A stretch of DNA of 64,000 nt, taken from Streptomyces sp. NRRL F-2580 (GTDB lineage Bacteria > Actinomycetota > Actinomycetes > Streptomycetales > Streptomycetaceae). The notes under the pieces were generated by a model. It searched no databases. It was not told the origin of the DNA and saw nothing but the letters and a program-made list of their open reading frames with translations. Positions 13,039-22,084 of this stretch are shown here, piece after piece (the first letter of the stretch is position 1; each line of letters begins with the position of its first letter). The stretch lies in assembly GCF_000720115.1 (NCBI RefSeq), contig NZ_JOIR01000004.1:62001-126000 (forward strand), written 5' to 3'. Position numbers and translations under genes: made by a program.

Positions 13039-14171
13039 AGCCGGGTCACCTCACCGCCGGACACCGCGAACCGCGTCCCCACCAGCACCCCCGGGACGTC
13101 GTCGTCCACCGCCGCCGTCACCAGCACCTGTTCGCCCGGCGCCACCAGCTCCGCCAGCCGCTCCCGGCGCCGCGCGTCCAGTTCCGCGAACACGTCGTCC
13201 AGGATCAGCACCGGCTCGCTGCCCTCCGAGCGCAGCAGCTCGTAGGAGGCCAGCCGCAGCGCCAGCGCGTACGACCACGACTCTCCGTGGCTCGCGTACC
13301 CCTTCGCGGGCAGTTCCCCGAGCCGCAGCAGCACGTCGTCGCGGTGCGGGCCCACCAGGGTCACGCCGCGCTCGACCTCCTGCTTGCGCACCTCCGCCAG
13401 CGCGGCCAGCAGCACCTCGTAGAGCGCCTCGCGGGTACGCGCCGTGCCGTTGTCCACCGGTTCGCCGGCCGAGGACTTGTACGCCAGCCCCAGCGGGCCG
13501 CCGCCGGGCGCGAGCTGCTCGTACGCCTTGTCCGCGAGGGGCAGCAGCGTCGCGATCAGGTCCAGCCGCTGCGCCAGCAGCTCCGCGCCCGCGCGCGCGA
13601 GGTGCTGGTCCCACACGTCGAGGGTGGACATGTCCATCGAGCGGCCGCCGTGCCGGCGCGCCATCGCCGCCGACTTCAGCAGGGTGTTGCGCTGCTTGAG
13701 CACCCGCTCGTAGTCGGAGCGGACCGCCGCCATCCGCGGCGAGCGCGCGGTGACGAGCTCGTCCAGGAACTTCCGCCGCTCCCCGGGGTCGCCCTTGACC
13801 AGGGCCAGGTCCTCCGGCGCGAACAGCACCGTGCGGACGATCCCCAGCACGTCCCGCGGCCTGACCTGCGAGGACCGGTTGATCCGGGCCCGGTTCGCCC
13901 GCCCCGGGTTCAGCTCCAGCTCCACCAGCTGCTGGCGCTCGCCCTGGGTGACGGCCGCGCGGATGATCGCCCGGTCCGCGCCCATCCGGACGAGCGGGGC
14001 GTCTGCGGAGACCCGGTGGCTGCCCAGCGTCGCGAGGTAGCCGATCGCCTCGACGAGGTTGGTCTTGCCCTGGCCGTTGGGCCCCACGAAAGCGGTGACG
14101 CCCGGGTCGAGGGGAACCTCGGCCCGGGCGTACGAGCGGAAGTCGGCCAATGAGAGATGCGATACATGCAT
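13035..14171 (-). CDS. recF: DNA replication and repair protein RecF
   Basis: RecF is an SMC-like ATPase that helps load RecA at gapped DNA and stalled forks. Walker A GPNGQGKT is at residues 30-37, the ABC-type signature region lies in the middle, and Walker B/D-loop [16 protein letters not shown] is near the C-terminus. Length 378 residues is normal. Start ATG 14171 has GGAGG about 11 nt upstream. It overlaps dciA by 4 bp and lies 79 bp after the gnd-like gene. Confidence 0.97.
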   Translation of the reverse strand: MHVSHLSLADFRSYARAEVPLDPGVTAFVGPNGQGKTNLVEAIGYLATLGSHRVSADAPLVRMGADRAIIRAAVTQGERQQLVELELNPGRANRARINRSSQVRPRDVLGIVRTVLFAPEDLALVKGDPGERRKFLDELVTARSPRMAAVRSDYERVLKQRNTLLKSAAMARRHGGRSMDMSTLDVWDQHLARAGAELLAQRLDLIATLLPLADKAYEQLAPGGGPLGLAYKSSAGEPVDNGTARTREALYEVLLAALAEVRKQEVERGVTLVGPHRDDVLLRLGELPAKGYASHGESWSYALALRLASYELLRSEGSEPVLILDDVFAELDARRRERLAELVAPGEQVLVTAAVDDDVPGVLVGTRFAVSGGEVTRL

Positions 14172-14250
14172 ACGGCGCCGACCTCCCCCGGCTTCCCACT
14201 ACTCGCTGTGGTGCTGTGCTGCTGGTGATCCTGTGCGGCTCTGTGAGCCG

Positions 14251-15126
14251 CTACTTCTTCTCGACCGCGTGGCCGCCGAACTGGTTGCGCAGGGCGGCGA
14301 TCATCTTCATCTGCGGGGAGTCGTCCTGCCGCGAGGCGAACCGCGCGAACAGCGACGCGGTGATCGCGGGCAGCGGTACGGCGTTGTCGATCGCCGCCTC
14401 CACCGTCCAGCGGCCCTCGCCCGAGTCCTGCGCGAAGCCGCGCAGCTGTTCCAGGTGCTCGTCCTGGTCGAGGGCGTTCACGGCCAGGTCCAGCAGCCAG
14501 GAGCGGATGACGGTGCCTTCCTGCCAGGAGCGGAAGACCTCGCGGACGTCGGTGACCGAGTCCACCTTCTCCAGGAGCTCCCAGCCCTCGGCGTAGGCCT
14601 GCATCATGGCGTACTCGATGCCGTTGTGGACCATCTTCGCGAAGTGGCCCGCGCCGACCTTGCCGGCGTGTACGGCGCCGAAGTCACCCTCGGGCTTGAG
14701 GGCGTCGAAGATCGGCTGGACCCTGGAGACGTGGTCCTTCTCGCCGCCGTACATGAGGGCGTAGCCGTTCTCCAGGCCCCACACGCCGCCGGAGACACCG
14801 CAGTCGACGAAGCCGATGCCCTTGGCCGCCAGCTCCGCCGCGTGCTTCTCGTCGTCGGTCCAGCGGGAGTTGCCGCCGTCGACGACGATGTCGCCGATCG
14901 AGAGCAGCTCCGCGAGCTCGTCGACGGTGGACTGGGTCGCCGCACCCGCCGGGACCATCACCCACACGACGCGGGGGGCCTGCAGGCTGTCCACAAGTTC
15001 CCGCAGGCTGTGGACATCGGCGAGGTCCGGGCTGCGGTCGTATCCGATGACGGTGTGGCCTGCGCGGCGGATGCGCTCGCGCATGTTGCCGCCCATCTTG
15101 CCGAGACCGACGAGACCAAGCTCCAT
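14251..15126 (-). CDS. gnd: 6-phosphogluconate dehydrogenase, short (YqeC/GndA-like) type
   Basis: The product should oxidise and decarboxylate 6-phosphogluconate to ribulose 5-phosphate. The N-terminal Rossmann motif is GLVGLGKMGGNM; DGGNSRWTDD and FVDCGVSGGVWGLENGYALM form the substrate region, and GHFAKMVHNGIEYAMMQ carries the catalytic lysine helix. At 291 residues it is the short form, lacking much of the C-terminal domain of the ~470-residue enzyme. AAGGAA lies before ATG 15126. It sits between dnaN and recF, an arrangement well known in Streptomyces; NAD or NADP preference cannot be judged. Confidence 0.92.
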   Translation of the reverse strand: MELGLVGLGKMGGNMRERIRRAGHTVIGYDRSPDLADVHSLRELVDSLQAPRVVWVMVPAGAATQSTVDELAELLSIGDIVVDGGNSRWTDDEKHAAELAAKGIGFVDCGVSGGVWGLENGYALMYGGEKDHVSRVQPIFDALKPEGDFGAVHAGKVGAGHFAKMVHNGIEYAMMQAYAEGWELLEKVDSVTDVREVFRSWQEGTVIRSWLLDLAVNALDQDEHLEQLRGFAQDSGEGRWTVEAAIDNAVPLPAITASLFARFASRQDDSPQMKMIAALRNQFGGHAVEKK

Positions 15127-15268
15127 CAGGTGGTTCCTTAAGCGTTGTGGCCGTCTTTGCCGGGGCGTCCGTGGATCCCGGGGACACCCCAGGCCCCGAG
15201 CCTACGCCGGGCCGGGCCGCCCGTCCCCATGGGGCGCGCGCTGCCGGCCGGCTGTCCCGGCACGTGCG

Positions 15269-15303
15269 CAGGCCCGGTCTCGCGGACCGCGAAACCGGGC
15301 CTG
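15269..15303 (-). terminator. Terminator after dnaN
   Basis: CAGGCCCGGT (15269-15278) pairs with ACCGGGCCTG (15294-15303), and the inner CTCGCG/CGCGA can extend the stem. It lies 12 bp after the dnaN stop, so the gnd-like and recF genes probably have a separate promoter in 15127-15268. Confidence 0.75.
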
Positions 15304-15315
15304 ACCTGCGAAGAA

Positions 15316-16446
15316 TCAGCCGGAGAGGCGTACCGGCATGATCAGGTACTTGTAGGTCTCGTCGGCTTCCGCGTCGACCGCCGGACGGCCGCTGAGCAGC
15401 GCGGGCTTGGTGGACGTGGTGAAGCTCAGCTGCGCCACCGGGGAGGCGATCGCGCTCAGGCCGTCCAGCAGGAAGGTCGGGTTGAAGGCGATCGAGATGT
15501 CGTCGCCGTCGAGCTGTGCGTCGACCCTTTCCACAGCCTGTGCGTCGTCGGAGGAGCCGGCCTCCAGGATCAGCACCCCCTGCTCGAAGCTGAGGCGGAC
15601 CGGGGTGTTGCGCTCGGCCACCAGGGCCACGCGCTTGACGGCCTCGACGAAGGGCGCGGTCTCGATCACGGCGACGGAGTTGAACTCCGTCGGGAAGAGC
15701 GTCCGGTACTTGGGCAGGTCGCCTTCGAGCAGCCGGGTGGTGGTGCGGCGGCCGGCGCCCTCGAAACCGATGAGGCCTTCGCCCGCGCCGGAGCCGGACA
15801 GCGCCAGGGTGACGGTGTCACCGCTGGTCAGCGAGTTGGCGATCTCCTGGAGCGTCTTGGCGGGCACCAGGGCCACGGCCGACGCGTCCGGGTTCTCCGG
15901 CTTCCACAGGAACTCGCGGACCGCGAAGCGGTAGCGGTCGGTGGAGGCCAGGGTGACGCGGTCGCCCTCGATCTCGATGCGGACACCGGTCAGCACGGGC
16001 AGCGTGTCGTCGCGGCCGGCGGCGGTGGCCACCTGCTTGGCGGCGGAGGCGAAGACCTCGCCGGGCACGGTGCCGGTGGCGGTGGGCATCTGCGGCAGCG
16101 CCGGGTATTCCTCCACAGGCAGGGTGTGGAGTGTGAATCGCGAGGAGCCGCAGACCACGGTCGCCCGTACACCGTCTGTGGAAATCTCCACCGGGCGGTT
16201 GGGGAGGGCGCGGCAGATGTCGGCGAGCAGCCGGCCGGAGACCAGGACGGTGCCGTCCTCCTCGACGTCCGCCTCGACGGAGACGCGGGCCGAGACCTCG
16301 TAGTCGAAGCCGGAGAGGCTCAGCGTGCCGTCCTCGGCCTTGAGCAGCAGCCCCGCGAGAACGGGCACCGGCGGCCGGGCCGGGAGGCTACGGGCAGCCC
16401 AGGCCACCGCCTCCGCGAGTACGTCGCGCTCCACCCGGATCTTCAC
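15316..16446 (-). CDS. dnaN: DNA polymerase III beta sliding clamp
   Basis: DnaN forms the dimeric ring that tethers polymerase III to DNA. The 376-residue protein begins MKIRVERDVLAEAVAWAARS and ends YKYLIMPVRLSG, the usual C-terminal P-x-R-L motif that lines the partner-binding pocket; three clamp repeats are evident. GTG 16446 is preceded by GGAGG at 7 nt. It is transcribed away from oriC on the same strand as dnaA. Confidence 0.98.
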   Translation of the reverse strand: MKIRVERDVLAEAVAWAARSLPARPPVPVLAGLLLKAEDGTLSLSGFDYEVSARVSVEADVEEDGTVLVSGRLLADICRALPNRPVEISTDGVRATVVCGSSRFTLHTLPVEEYPALPQMPTATGTVPGEVFASAAKQVATAAGRDDTLPVLTGVRIEIEGDRVTLASTDRYRFAVREFLWKPENPDASAVALVPAKTLQEIANSLTSGDTVTLALSGSGAGEGLIGFEGAGRRTTTRLLEGDLPKYRTLFPTEFNSVAVIETAPFVEAVKRVALVAERNTPVRLSFEQGVLILEAGSSDDAQAVERVDAQLDGDDISIAFNPTFLLDGLSAIASPVAQLSFTTSTKPALLSGRPAVDAEADETYKYLIMPVRLSG

Positions 16447-16606
16447 CGGAACCGCCTCCTGCTGTTGCTCGCTCGTCTGCCGGCCTTCGTCGTCGGCTCG
16501 TCGATGCCTCGACCGATGCCGGGGACCAGTCTGACGTACGGCGCCGACAGTCCGTGCGGCCGGCGGTCAAGTCGGGAGCGAGGCGCCGGGGCGGGCTCTC
16601 GACGAG

Positions 16607-17192
16607 TTGTGCACAGGACCCGCTTGAAAACCGAAACCGGCCTAACTCTCTATGGGGGTAGTAGTAGGGCCTGTGGAAACGGTGGATAAGCCCGTTTTCG
16701 CAGGTCACACCGCGTTTTTTATCCACCGACCCTGTGGGTGACACCGGTGGACAACCCCGCGTCTCTGTGGAGAACGAAAAGTTCTGCACAGGCCGTCCCC
16801 AGGGGACCCCGACTACTCCACAGGTGTGTCCCCAGCTTTCCCCCGGTACTCCACAACCCAAACGTCTACTTCCGTGTGACCGCTTTCACTCCGGGCGGTG
16901 AGAGGGGCTGGTGTGTTGCCGAACAGTGGACAAGGGTGTGGAGAACAGACCCGATCCTGTGCACAGGGTGCGCGAACCTGTGGGGAGGCGGTGGACAACG
17001 TCGTGGACAGGCCTGTGGACGAAATATTTGTCCACAGCCTGTGGATGACGCTTGCGCACAATTCCACAGGGTGCTGACCTGGCCTGATGGAACCTCACCC
17101 CGCAGGCCTGTGGACAGATTGTGGGTGACGGAACCCGTCCCCAGGGTGTGGACGGAAGAAAGTCCCGGAATCTGTGGATGAGTTGCTCCCCA
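16607..17192. other. oriC: Chromosomal replication origin oriC
   Basis: The 876-bp dnaN-dnaA gap has no gene and is packed with about 25 DnaA-box-like 9-mers in both orientations. The one perfect TTGTCCACA is at 17028-17036 (+). Near-perfect copies include minus-strand TTGTCCACC at 16746-16754 and 16990-16998, and sites at 16925-16933, 17002-17010, 17014-17022, 17040-17048 and 17109-17117. They form two clusters, about 16607-16855 and 16925-17192, separated by a 69-bp stretch without boxes. AAATATTTG at 17022-17030 is a rare AT-rich spot. GTGCACAG palindromes at 16607 and 16958 also occur. This matches the streptomycete oriC layout; the unwinding point is not identified. Confidence 0.95.
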
Positions 17193-17232
17193 GGGGGCGT
17201 ATTCGAACAGGTCAGGGGCGCACGGACGAAGA

Positions 17233-17264
17233 AGGGCGCCCCCGTCGCAGCCCGGGAGCGCCCT
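17233..17264 (-). terminator. Terminator after dnaA
   Basis: AGGGCGC (17233-17239) pairs with GCGCCCT (17258-17264). In the minus-strand RNA the stem continues through a G-U pair into CCC/GGG, giving about 11 pairs. It lies 58 bp past the dnaA stop, at the edge of oriC. Confidence 0.65.
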
Positions 17265-17322
17265 CTGAAAGCGTGTGAAGGGGCCCTTTCACGGCCCTGG
17301 CGAGCGGTACGGGAGCCCGCGC

Positions 17323-19119
17323 TCAGCCGTTCTTGATGCGGTTGGTGAGCTCCGTGACCTGGTTGTAGATGGATCGCCGTTCGGCCATCAGAGCGCGGAT
17401 CTTGCGGTCCGCGTGCATCACCGTGGTGTGGTCGCGGCCGCCGAACTGGGCCCCGATCTTGGGCAGCGACAGGTCGGTGAGCTCCCGGCAGAGGTACATG
17501 GCGATCTGCCGGGCGGTCACCAGGACCCGGCTGCGCGAGGAGCCGCACAGGTCGTCCACGGTCAGACCGAAGTAGTCGGCGGTGGCCGCCATGATGTCGG
17601 AGGCGGTGATCTCGGGGGCGCTGTCCTCCCCGCCCGGGATCAGGTTCTTCAGGACGTCCTCGGTGAGGCCCAGGTCGACCGGCTGCCGGTTGAGGCTCGC
17701 GAAGGCCGTGACCCGGATCAGCGCCCCCTCCAGCTCGCGGATGTTGCGCGAGATGCGGGAGGCGATGAACTCCAGTACCTCCGGCGGGGCGTTGAGCTGC
17801 TCCTGGACTGCCTTCTTGCGCAGGATCGCGATCCGGGTCTCCAGCTCGGGCGGCTGGACGTCGGTGATCAGGCCCCACTCGAAGCGGTTGCGGAGCCGGT
17901 CCTCCAGGGTGACGAGCTGCTTGGGCGGCCGGTCGGAGGAGAGCACGATCTGCTTGTTGGCGTTGTGGAGCGTGTTGAAGGTGTGGAAGAACTCCTCCTG
18001 CGTCGACTCCTTGCTCGCGAGGAACTGGATGTCGTCGACGAGCAGGATGTCCATCTCGCGGTAGCGCTTGCGGAACGCGTCGCCCTTGCCGTCGCGGATG
18101 GAGTTGATGAACTCGTTGGTGAACTCCTCGGAGCTCACGTACCGCACGCGGGTGCCGGGGTAGAGGCTCCGCGCGTAGTGCCCGATGGCGTGCAGCAGGT
18201 GCGTCTTGCCGAGGCCCGACTCCCCGTAGATGAAGAGGGGGTTGTAGGCCTTCGCCGGCGCCTCGGCGACGGCCACCGCGGCCGCGTGCGCGAAGCGGTT
18301 GGAGGCGCCGATGACGAAGGTGTCGAACAGGTACTTGGGGTTCAGCCGGGCGGTCGGCTCCAGCGGGCCCGAGGTGGAGCCGCCGGACGGGGCCGGGGGC
18401 GCGGCGGGCCGGCCGGGGGCCTGGCGCGGCGCGGGCTGCTCGTACTGCTGCTGTTCGTACTTCTGTTGCTCGTATTGACGTGACTGGTGCGACTGGTGGG
18501 GCTGCTGAGGCTCGTACGGGGACTGCTCGTACTGCTGCTGCTCATAGGAGCCCTGGTCGTAGCCGGAGGGCTCGGACTGCTGGAGGTAGCCCGGCTGCGG
18601 CGAGGCGTAGGGGTCGCGCTCGGGGAAACCGCCGAGGCGGGGCTGCTGCCAGCCGTAGTCGTCCTGCTGGCCGCCGCGGGGCCAGGCGCCGGGCTCGGGG
18701 CGCTGCTGCTGGTAGTCCGGGTAGGCGGGTCGGGCGGTGGGGAGCTGGTCGTCCCCGTTGCCGGTGCCGCCGCCGGGGCGCTGGCCGCCGTACGGCTCGT
18801 ACCCGCCGGACTGCTGCGCGGGCGGGGCGGGGGGCGCGGGCTCGCCGGCGGAGTCGTCCACCGTGATGGCGATCCGGATGGGGCGGCCGCATTCGCGGCT
18901 GAGGGCGTCACTGATCAGCGGGGCGAGCCGGCCCTCGAGGACGCGCTTGCCCCATTCGTTGGGGACGGCGAGCAGTGCGGTGTCGGCGACGAGTGCCAGG
19001 GGCTGGCACCTCTCGACCCACTGCTTGTCCTTCGGCTCGATCCCCGGCTGTCCCTCCCCGAGGAGCTTTTCGAGCACCCTTGGCCACACTGCGGCAAGAT
19101 CGGCAGGTACGTCAGCCAC
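17323..19119 (-). CDS. dnaA: Chromosomal replication initiator protein DnaA
   Basis: DnaA binds the 9-mer boxes in oriC and opens the duplex. Using GTG 19119 it has 598 residues: domain I about 1-85; an unusually long domain II about 90-255, rich in Gln, Tyr, Pro and Gly with repeats of the YEQQQYEQ kind; AAA+ domain III with Walker A GESGLGKT (299-306) and Walker [11 protein letters not shown]; and domain IV with the box-recognition signature [15 protein letters not shown]. Other bacterial DnaAs are about 450 residues; the extra length is domain II, as known for Streptomyces. The frame is open up to 19374 but that stretch covers the promoter. Confidence 0.98.
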   Translation of the reverse strand: MADVPADLAAVWPRVLEKLLGEGQPGIEPKDKQWVERCQPLALVADTALLAVPNEWGKRVLEGRLAPLISDALSRECGRPIRIAITVDDSAGEPAPPAPPAQQSGGYEPYGGQRPGGGTGNGDDQLPTARPAYPDYQQQRPEPGAWPRGGQQDDYGWQQPRLGGFPERDPYASPQPGYLQQSEPSGYDQGSYEQQQYEQSPYEPQQPHQSHQSRQYEQQKYEQQQYEQPAPRQAPGRPAAPPAPSGGSTSGPLEPTARLNPKYLFDTFVIGASNRFAHAAAVAVAEAPAKAYNPLFIYGESGLGKTHLLHAIGHYARSLYPGTRVRYVSSEEFTNEFINSIRDGKGDAFRKRYREMDILLVDDIQFLASKESTQEEFFHTFNTLHNANKQIVLSSDRPPKQLVTLEDRLRNRFEWGLITDVQPPELETRIAILRKKAVQEQLNAPPEVLEFIASRISRNIRELEGALIRVTAFASLNRQPVDLGLTEDVLKNLIPGGEDSAPEITASDIMAATADYFGLTVDDLCGSSRSRVLVTARQIAMYLCRELTDLSLPKIGAQFGGRDHTTVMHADRKIRALMAERRSIYNQVTELTNRIKNG

Positions 19120-19197
19120 AGAGCACGCTCTCTCACAGGGGTCCCACGAATGTGTGGTTCTTTGGGACGGTCGGGACAAAAAAACCGGGGTCGGACA

Positions 19198-19252
19198 ACG
19201 GTAGTCAGGCCAGCGGGTACGGTTCAAGTCGTTGTCCACAGCCTGTGCACAG
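19198..19252 (-). promoter_or_regulatory. dnaA promoter with two DnaA boxes
   Basis: On the minus strand TTGAAC (19227-19222) and TACCGT (19203-19198) are 18 bp apart, a good housekeeping promoter about 80 bp before the dnaA start. A perfect DnaA box TTGTCCACA (19232-19240) and the related TGTGCACAG (19244-19252) lie just upstream of the -35, which fits autorepression by DnaA. Confidence 0.75.
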
Positions 19253-19274
19253 TGTGCGGCCCCGTCGGCTCGGT

Positions 19275-19304
19275 TTGACCGGATGGCGTAGCCGCGCGTA
19301 CCGT
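19275..19304 (+). promoter_or_regulatory. rpmH promoter
   Basis: TTGACC (19275-19280), an 18-bp spacer and TACCGT (19299-19304) form a strong vegetative promoter facing rpmH. The leader before rpmH would be about 165 nt and contains a 13-bp palindrome TCACTAATAGTGA (19358-19370). The whole dnaA-rpmH gap (19120-19476) holds only these divergent promoters and boxes. Confidence 0.75.
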
Positions 19305-19476
19305 AACGAGGTCGAGTTGTCGATGGCTGCTGCCGCCTGCCTACCGATGGGCGAAGGTCACTAATAGTGATCATTTAGCGGTGCCACTCGGGCGAACACG
19401 CGAGTTTCTCCTCGTGGGCGCACGGTGACAGCCAGGCGATGTCCCGCCACAACGATTCATTCTCTGGAGCCCCCGA

Positions 19477-19614
19477 GTGAGCAAGCGCACCTTCCAGCCG
19501 AACAACCGCCGTCGTGCCAAGACCCACGGCTTCCGTCTCCGGATGCGTACCCGTGCCGGTCGCGCGATCCTCGCGAACCGTCGTGGCAAGGGCCGCGCCG
19601 CCCTTTCCGCGTAA
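19477..19614 (+). CDS. rpmH: 50S ribosomal protein L34
   Basis: This 45-codon gene encodes the very basic L34: [20 protein letters not shown], then [19 protein letters not shown] and RAALSA. It starts at GTG 19477 with GGAG 8 nt upstream. It stands at the head of the rpmH-rnpA-yidD-yidC-jag series, divergent from dnaA, the classic origin-proximal order. Confidence 0.97.
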   Translation: MSKRTFQPNNRRRAKTHGFRLRMRTRAGRAILANRRGKGRAALSA

Positions 19615-19635
19615 CAACACGCAGGTCGTGACGTC

Positions 19636-20010
19636 GTGCTGTCTCCCGAAAATCGGCTGAGGCGGCGCGAGGACTTCGCGAGCGCGGTACGCCGAGGTCG
19701 CCGGGCTGGTCGCCCGCTCCTCGTCGTCCACCTACGTACAAGCGGTGCAACGGACCCGCACGAGTCGGGGGAGATCGATCCCTCGTCGCGTGCGGGTTTC
19801 GTCGTCAGCAAGGCTGTCGGCAACGCCGTCATACGTAACCGGGTGAAGCGCCGTCTTCGCCATCTGGTCCGGGAGCGGCTCTCTCAGCTGCCCGCCGGTA
19901 GCCTGGTGGTGGTACGTGCGTTGCCCGGAGCGGGTGATGCCGGCCCCGAGGAACTGGCCCGGGACCTGGATGCCGCTCTGGTGCGGCTCCTGGGAGGCGT
20001 GGCTCGATGA
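19636..20010 (+). CDS. rnpA: Ribonuclease P protein component
   Basis: RnpA binds the catalytic RNase P RNA and helps mature tRNA 5' ends. The 124-residue protein has [20 protein letters not shown] at the start and the signature RNR helix [19 protein letters not shown] in the middle. GTG 19636 lies 21 bp after rpmH. Its stop overlaps the yidD start by ATGA. Confidence 0.97.
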   Translation: MLSPENRLRRREDFASAVRRGRRAGRPLLVVHLRTSGATDPHESGEIDPSSRAGFVVSKAVGNAVIRNRVKRRLRHLVRERLSQLPAGSLVVVRALPGAGDAGPEELARDLDAALVRLLGGVAR

Positions 20011-20288
20011 AGTACCCGCTGCTCGCTTTGATCAAGCTGTACCAGTGGACGATCAGTCCGCTGCTCGGGCCGGTGTGCCGGTACTACCCGTCGTGTTCGC
20101 ACTACGGGTACACGGCCATCGACCGGCATGGTGCGGTGAAGGGGACGGCCCTGACCGCCTGGCGGATCCTGCGGTGCAATCCGTGGTCCCCGGGTGGTGT
20201 GGACCACGTCCCACCCCGTAAACGCCCGCGTTGGCACGAGCAGCTGCGCAGTGCGTTGCGTAGATCTCGCAATGCTCAAGGAGCCTGA
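20007..20288 (+). CDS. yidD: Membrane protein insertion efficiency factor YidD
   Basis: A 93-residue peripheral membrane protein with the family signature: [26 protein letters not shown], then [19 protein letters not shown]. The three conserved cysteines (C in VCRYYPSCS and LRCNPW) are present. YidD assists YidC-dependent insertion. It overlaps rnpA by 4 bp and is 3 bp from yidC, so co-translation is likely. Confidence 0.95.
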   Translation: MKYPLLALIKLYQWTISPLLGPVCRYYPSCSHYGYTAIDRHGAVKGTALTAWRILRCNPWSPGGVDHVPPRKRPRWHEQLRSALRRSRNAQGA

Positions 20289-20291
20289 TTA

Positions 20292-21395
20292 GTGGACACG
20301 ATTGCCAGTCTGTTCAGCTTTATCACCACGCCCGTCTCGTGGGTCATCGTCCAGTTCCACTCGCTGTACGGCGCCATCTTCGGCGCGAACAGCGGATGGG
20401 CCTGGGGTCTTTCCATCGTGTCCCTGGTGGTCTTGATCCGCATCTGTCTGATCCCGCTCTTCGTGAAGCAGATCAAGGCGACGCGAGGCATGCAGGCGCT
20501 CCAGCCGAAGATGAAGGCGATCCAGGAGCGCTACAAGAACGACAAGCAGCGCCAGTCCGAAGAGATGATGAAGCTGTACAAGGAGACGGGTACCAACCCG
20601 CTCTCCTCGTGCCTTCCGATCCTGGCGCAGTCCCCGTTCTTCTTCGCGCTCTACCACGTGCTGGCGAGCATCGCCAACGGTGAAGAGATCGGCTACATCG
20701 ACGGTCCGCTGCTGGCCAGCGCGCGTGAGGCCCACATCTTCGGGGCCCCGCTGGCCTCCAAGTTCACCGACAGCGCCGCCGAGGTCGCCGCCCTGGGCGC
20801 CTCGATCACCGACGTGCGCATCGTCACCGCCGTCATGATCGTCCTGATGTCGCTGTCGCAGTTCTACACGCAGCGCCAGCTGATGCAGAAGAACGTCGAC
20901 CTCTCGGTCAAGACGCCGTTCATGCAGCAGCAGAAGATGCTGATGTACATCTTCCCCGTGATCTTCGCGGTCATGGGCATCAACTTCCCCGTCGGTGTTC
21001 TCGTCTACTGGCTGACCACGAACGTGTGGACCATGGGCCAGCAGATGTACGTGATCAACCAGAACCCGACGCCGGGCAGCAAGGCGCAGGACCAGTACCT
21101 GACCCGCCTGCTGAAGCACATCGGCTCGCACGGTGACGTCAAGGGCCGGAGCAAGAAGAAGATCGTCGCGGCGATCGTGGCCAAGGGCCCGGACCGCAAC
21201 GACAACGAGCGGAAGTTCATCACGGCTCTGACGAAGCAGGGCCTCGCCGCCCAGCCGGACGGCTCCGTGATCAAGAGTTCCGAGGCCACGGCGGATTCGG
21301 ATGCGGCGAGCGGCGGTGTCGCGAAGCGGCAGCAGCCGAAGCGGCAGTCGAAGTCGCAGCGTCAGACGCCCAGCAAGCCCTCTCCCAAGAAGTAA
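20292..21395 (+). CDS. yidC: Membrane protein insertase YidC (Oxa1 family)
   Basis: A 367-residue insertase: an N-terminal helix, then the Oxa1/YidC core with the groove arginine in [17 protein letters not shown], a coiled cytoplasmic hairpin ([20 protein letters not shown]), [16 protein letters not shown], and later helices around [17 protein letters not shown] and [27 protein letters not shown]. The tail is very basic ([15 protein letters not shown]), typical for ribosome contact. It starts at GTG 20292 with AAGGAG upstream. It lacks the large periplasmic domain of Gram-negative YidC. Confidence 0.97.
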   Translation: MDTIASLFSFITTPVSWVIVQFHSLYGAIFGANSGWAWGLSIVSLVVLIRICLIPLFVKQIKATRGMQALQPKMKAIQERYKNDKQRQSEEMMKLYKETGTNPLSSCLPILAQSPFFFALYHVLASIANGEEIGYIDGPLLASAREAHIFGAPLASKFTDSAAEVAALGASITDVRIVTAVMIVLMSLSQFYTQRQLMQKNVDLSVKTPFMQQQKMLMYIFPVIFAVMGINFPVGVLVYWLTTNVWTMGQQMYVINQNPTPGSKAQDQYLTRLLKHIGSHGDVKGRSKKKIVAAIVAKGPDRNDNERKFITALTKQGLAAQPDGSVIKSSEATADSDAASGGVAKRQQPKRQSKSQRQTPSKPSPKK

Positions 21396-21410
21396 GAAGG
21401 AGTCCCTCCC

Positions 21411-21923
21411 GTGACGGAAGGCACCACCACCGCCGCCGCTGAGAGTGGCGACACCCTGACCCGCCTCGAGCAGGAGGGTGAGATCGCGGCCGACTACCTC
21501 GAGGGTCTGCTGGACATCGCCGACCTGGACGGCGACATCGACATGGACGTCGAGGCCGATCGGGCCGCGGTGTCGATCGTCAGTGACTCCGCCAGCCGCG
21601 ACCTGCAGAAGCTCGTGGGCCGCGACGGTGAGGTTCTGGAGGCTCTGCAGGAGCTGACCCGCCTCGCCGTGCACCGGGAGACCGGGGACCGCAGCCGGCT
21701 GATGCTGGACATCGCCGGGTTCCGCGCGAAGAAGCGCGAGGAGCTGGCGGCGCTGGGCGCTCAGGCGGCGGCGGATGTGAAGGCTTCGGGCGAGCCGATG
21801 AAGCTGGCCCCGATGACCCCGTTCGAGCGGAAGGTCGTCCACGACGCCGTGGCGGCCGCCGGTCTGCGGAGCGAGTCCGAGGGCGAGGAGCCGCAGCGCT
21901 TCGTCGTTGTGCTCCCGGCCTGA
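21411..21923 (+). CDS. jag: Jag/KhpB-type RNA-binding protein (KH and R3H domains)
   Basis: The 170-residue protein has an acidic N-terminus (to about 45), a KH-like domain (DMDVEADRAAVSIVSDSASR, LVGRDGEVLEALQELTRLAV) and a C-terminal R3H domain ending LAPMTPFERKVVHDAVAAAG...SEGEEPQRFVVVLPA. Proteins of this family bind RNA and are linked to cell-shape control in other Gram-positive bacteria. It starts at GTG 21411 with AAGGAG, 15 bp after yidC. Confidence 0.93.
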   Translation: MTEGTTTAAAESGDTLTRLEQEGEIAADYLEGLLDIADLDGDIDMDVEADRAAVSIVSDSASRDLQKLVGRDGEVLEALQELTRLAVHRETGDRSRLMLDIAGFRAKKREELAALGAQAAADVKASGEPMKLAPMTPFERKVVHDAVAAAGLRSESEGEEPQRFVVVLPA

Positions 21924-21940
21924 CCCCTGGCGCGAGTATT

Positions 21941-21969
21941 CGGCCCCGTCTGTCTCGCAGGCGGGGCCG
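21941..21969 (+). terminator. Terminator after jag
   Basis: CGGCCCCG (21941-21948) and CGGGGCCG (21962-21969) form an 8-bp stem 18 bp after the jag stop, followed by ATGTTTGTC. It separates the rpmH-jag series from rsmG. Confidence 0.65.
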
Positions 21970-21981
21970 ATGTTTGTCAGC

Positions 21982-22026
21982 CTGGCTTGTGAACGACTGG
22001 CTTGTGAACGACTGGCATGTGAACGA
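21982..22026 (+). repeat. Three tandem 15-bp repeats upstream of rsmG
   Basis: CTGGCTTGTGAACGA occurs at 21982-21996 and 21997-22011, and with one change (CTGGCATGTGAACGA) at 22012-22026. The repeats lie 58 bp before the rsmG start and just after the jag terminator. They may be operator sites or a slippage expansion; no known binding motif is recognised. Confidence 0.9.
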
Positions 22027-22084
22027 CGCGGCATCTTGAAGACGTGGTTTCTCCAGAACCATGCGGTACGGAAGGACGGTCCCC

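Noticed and set aside
14985..15025. TGTCCACA and TGTGGACA motifs inside the gnd-like gene, and similar ones inside dnaN
   Set aside because: They are isolated, imperfect and within coding sequence; not enough to call functional DnaA sites.
16388..16861. Open frames across oriC on the minus strand
   Set aside because: They are made of DnaA-box sequence, have no recognisable domain and cross the dnaN promoter region.
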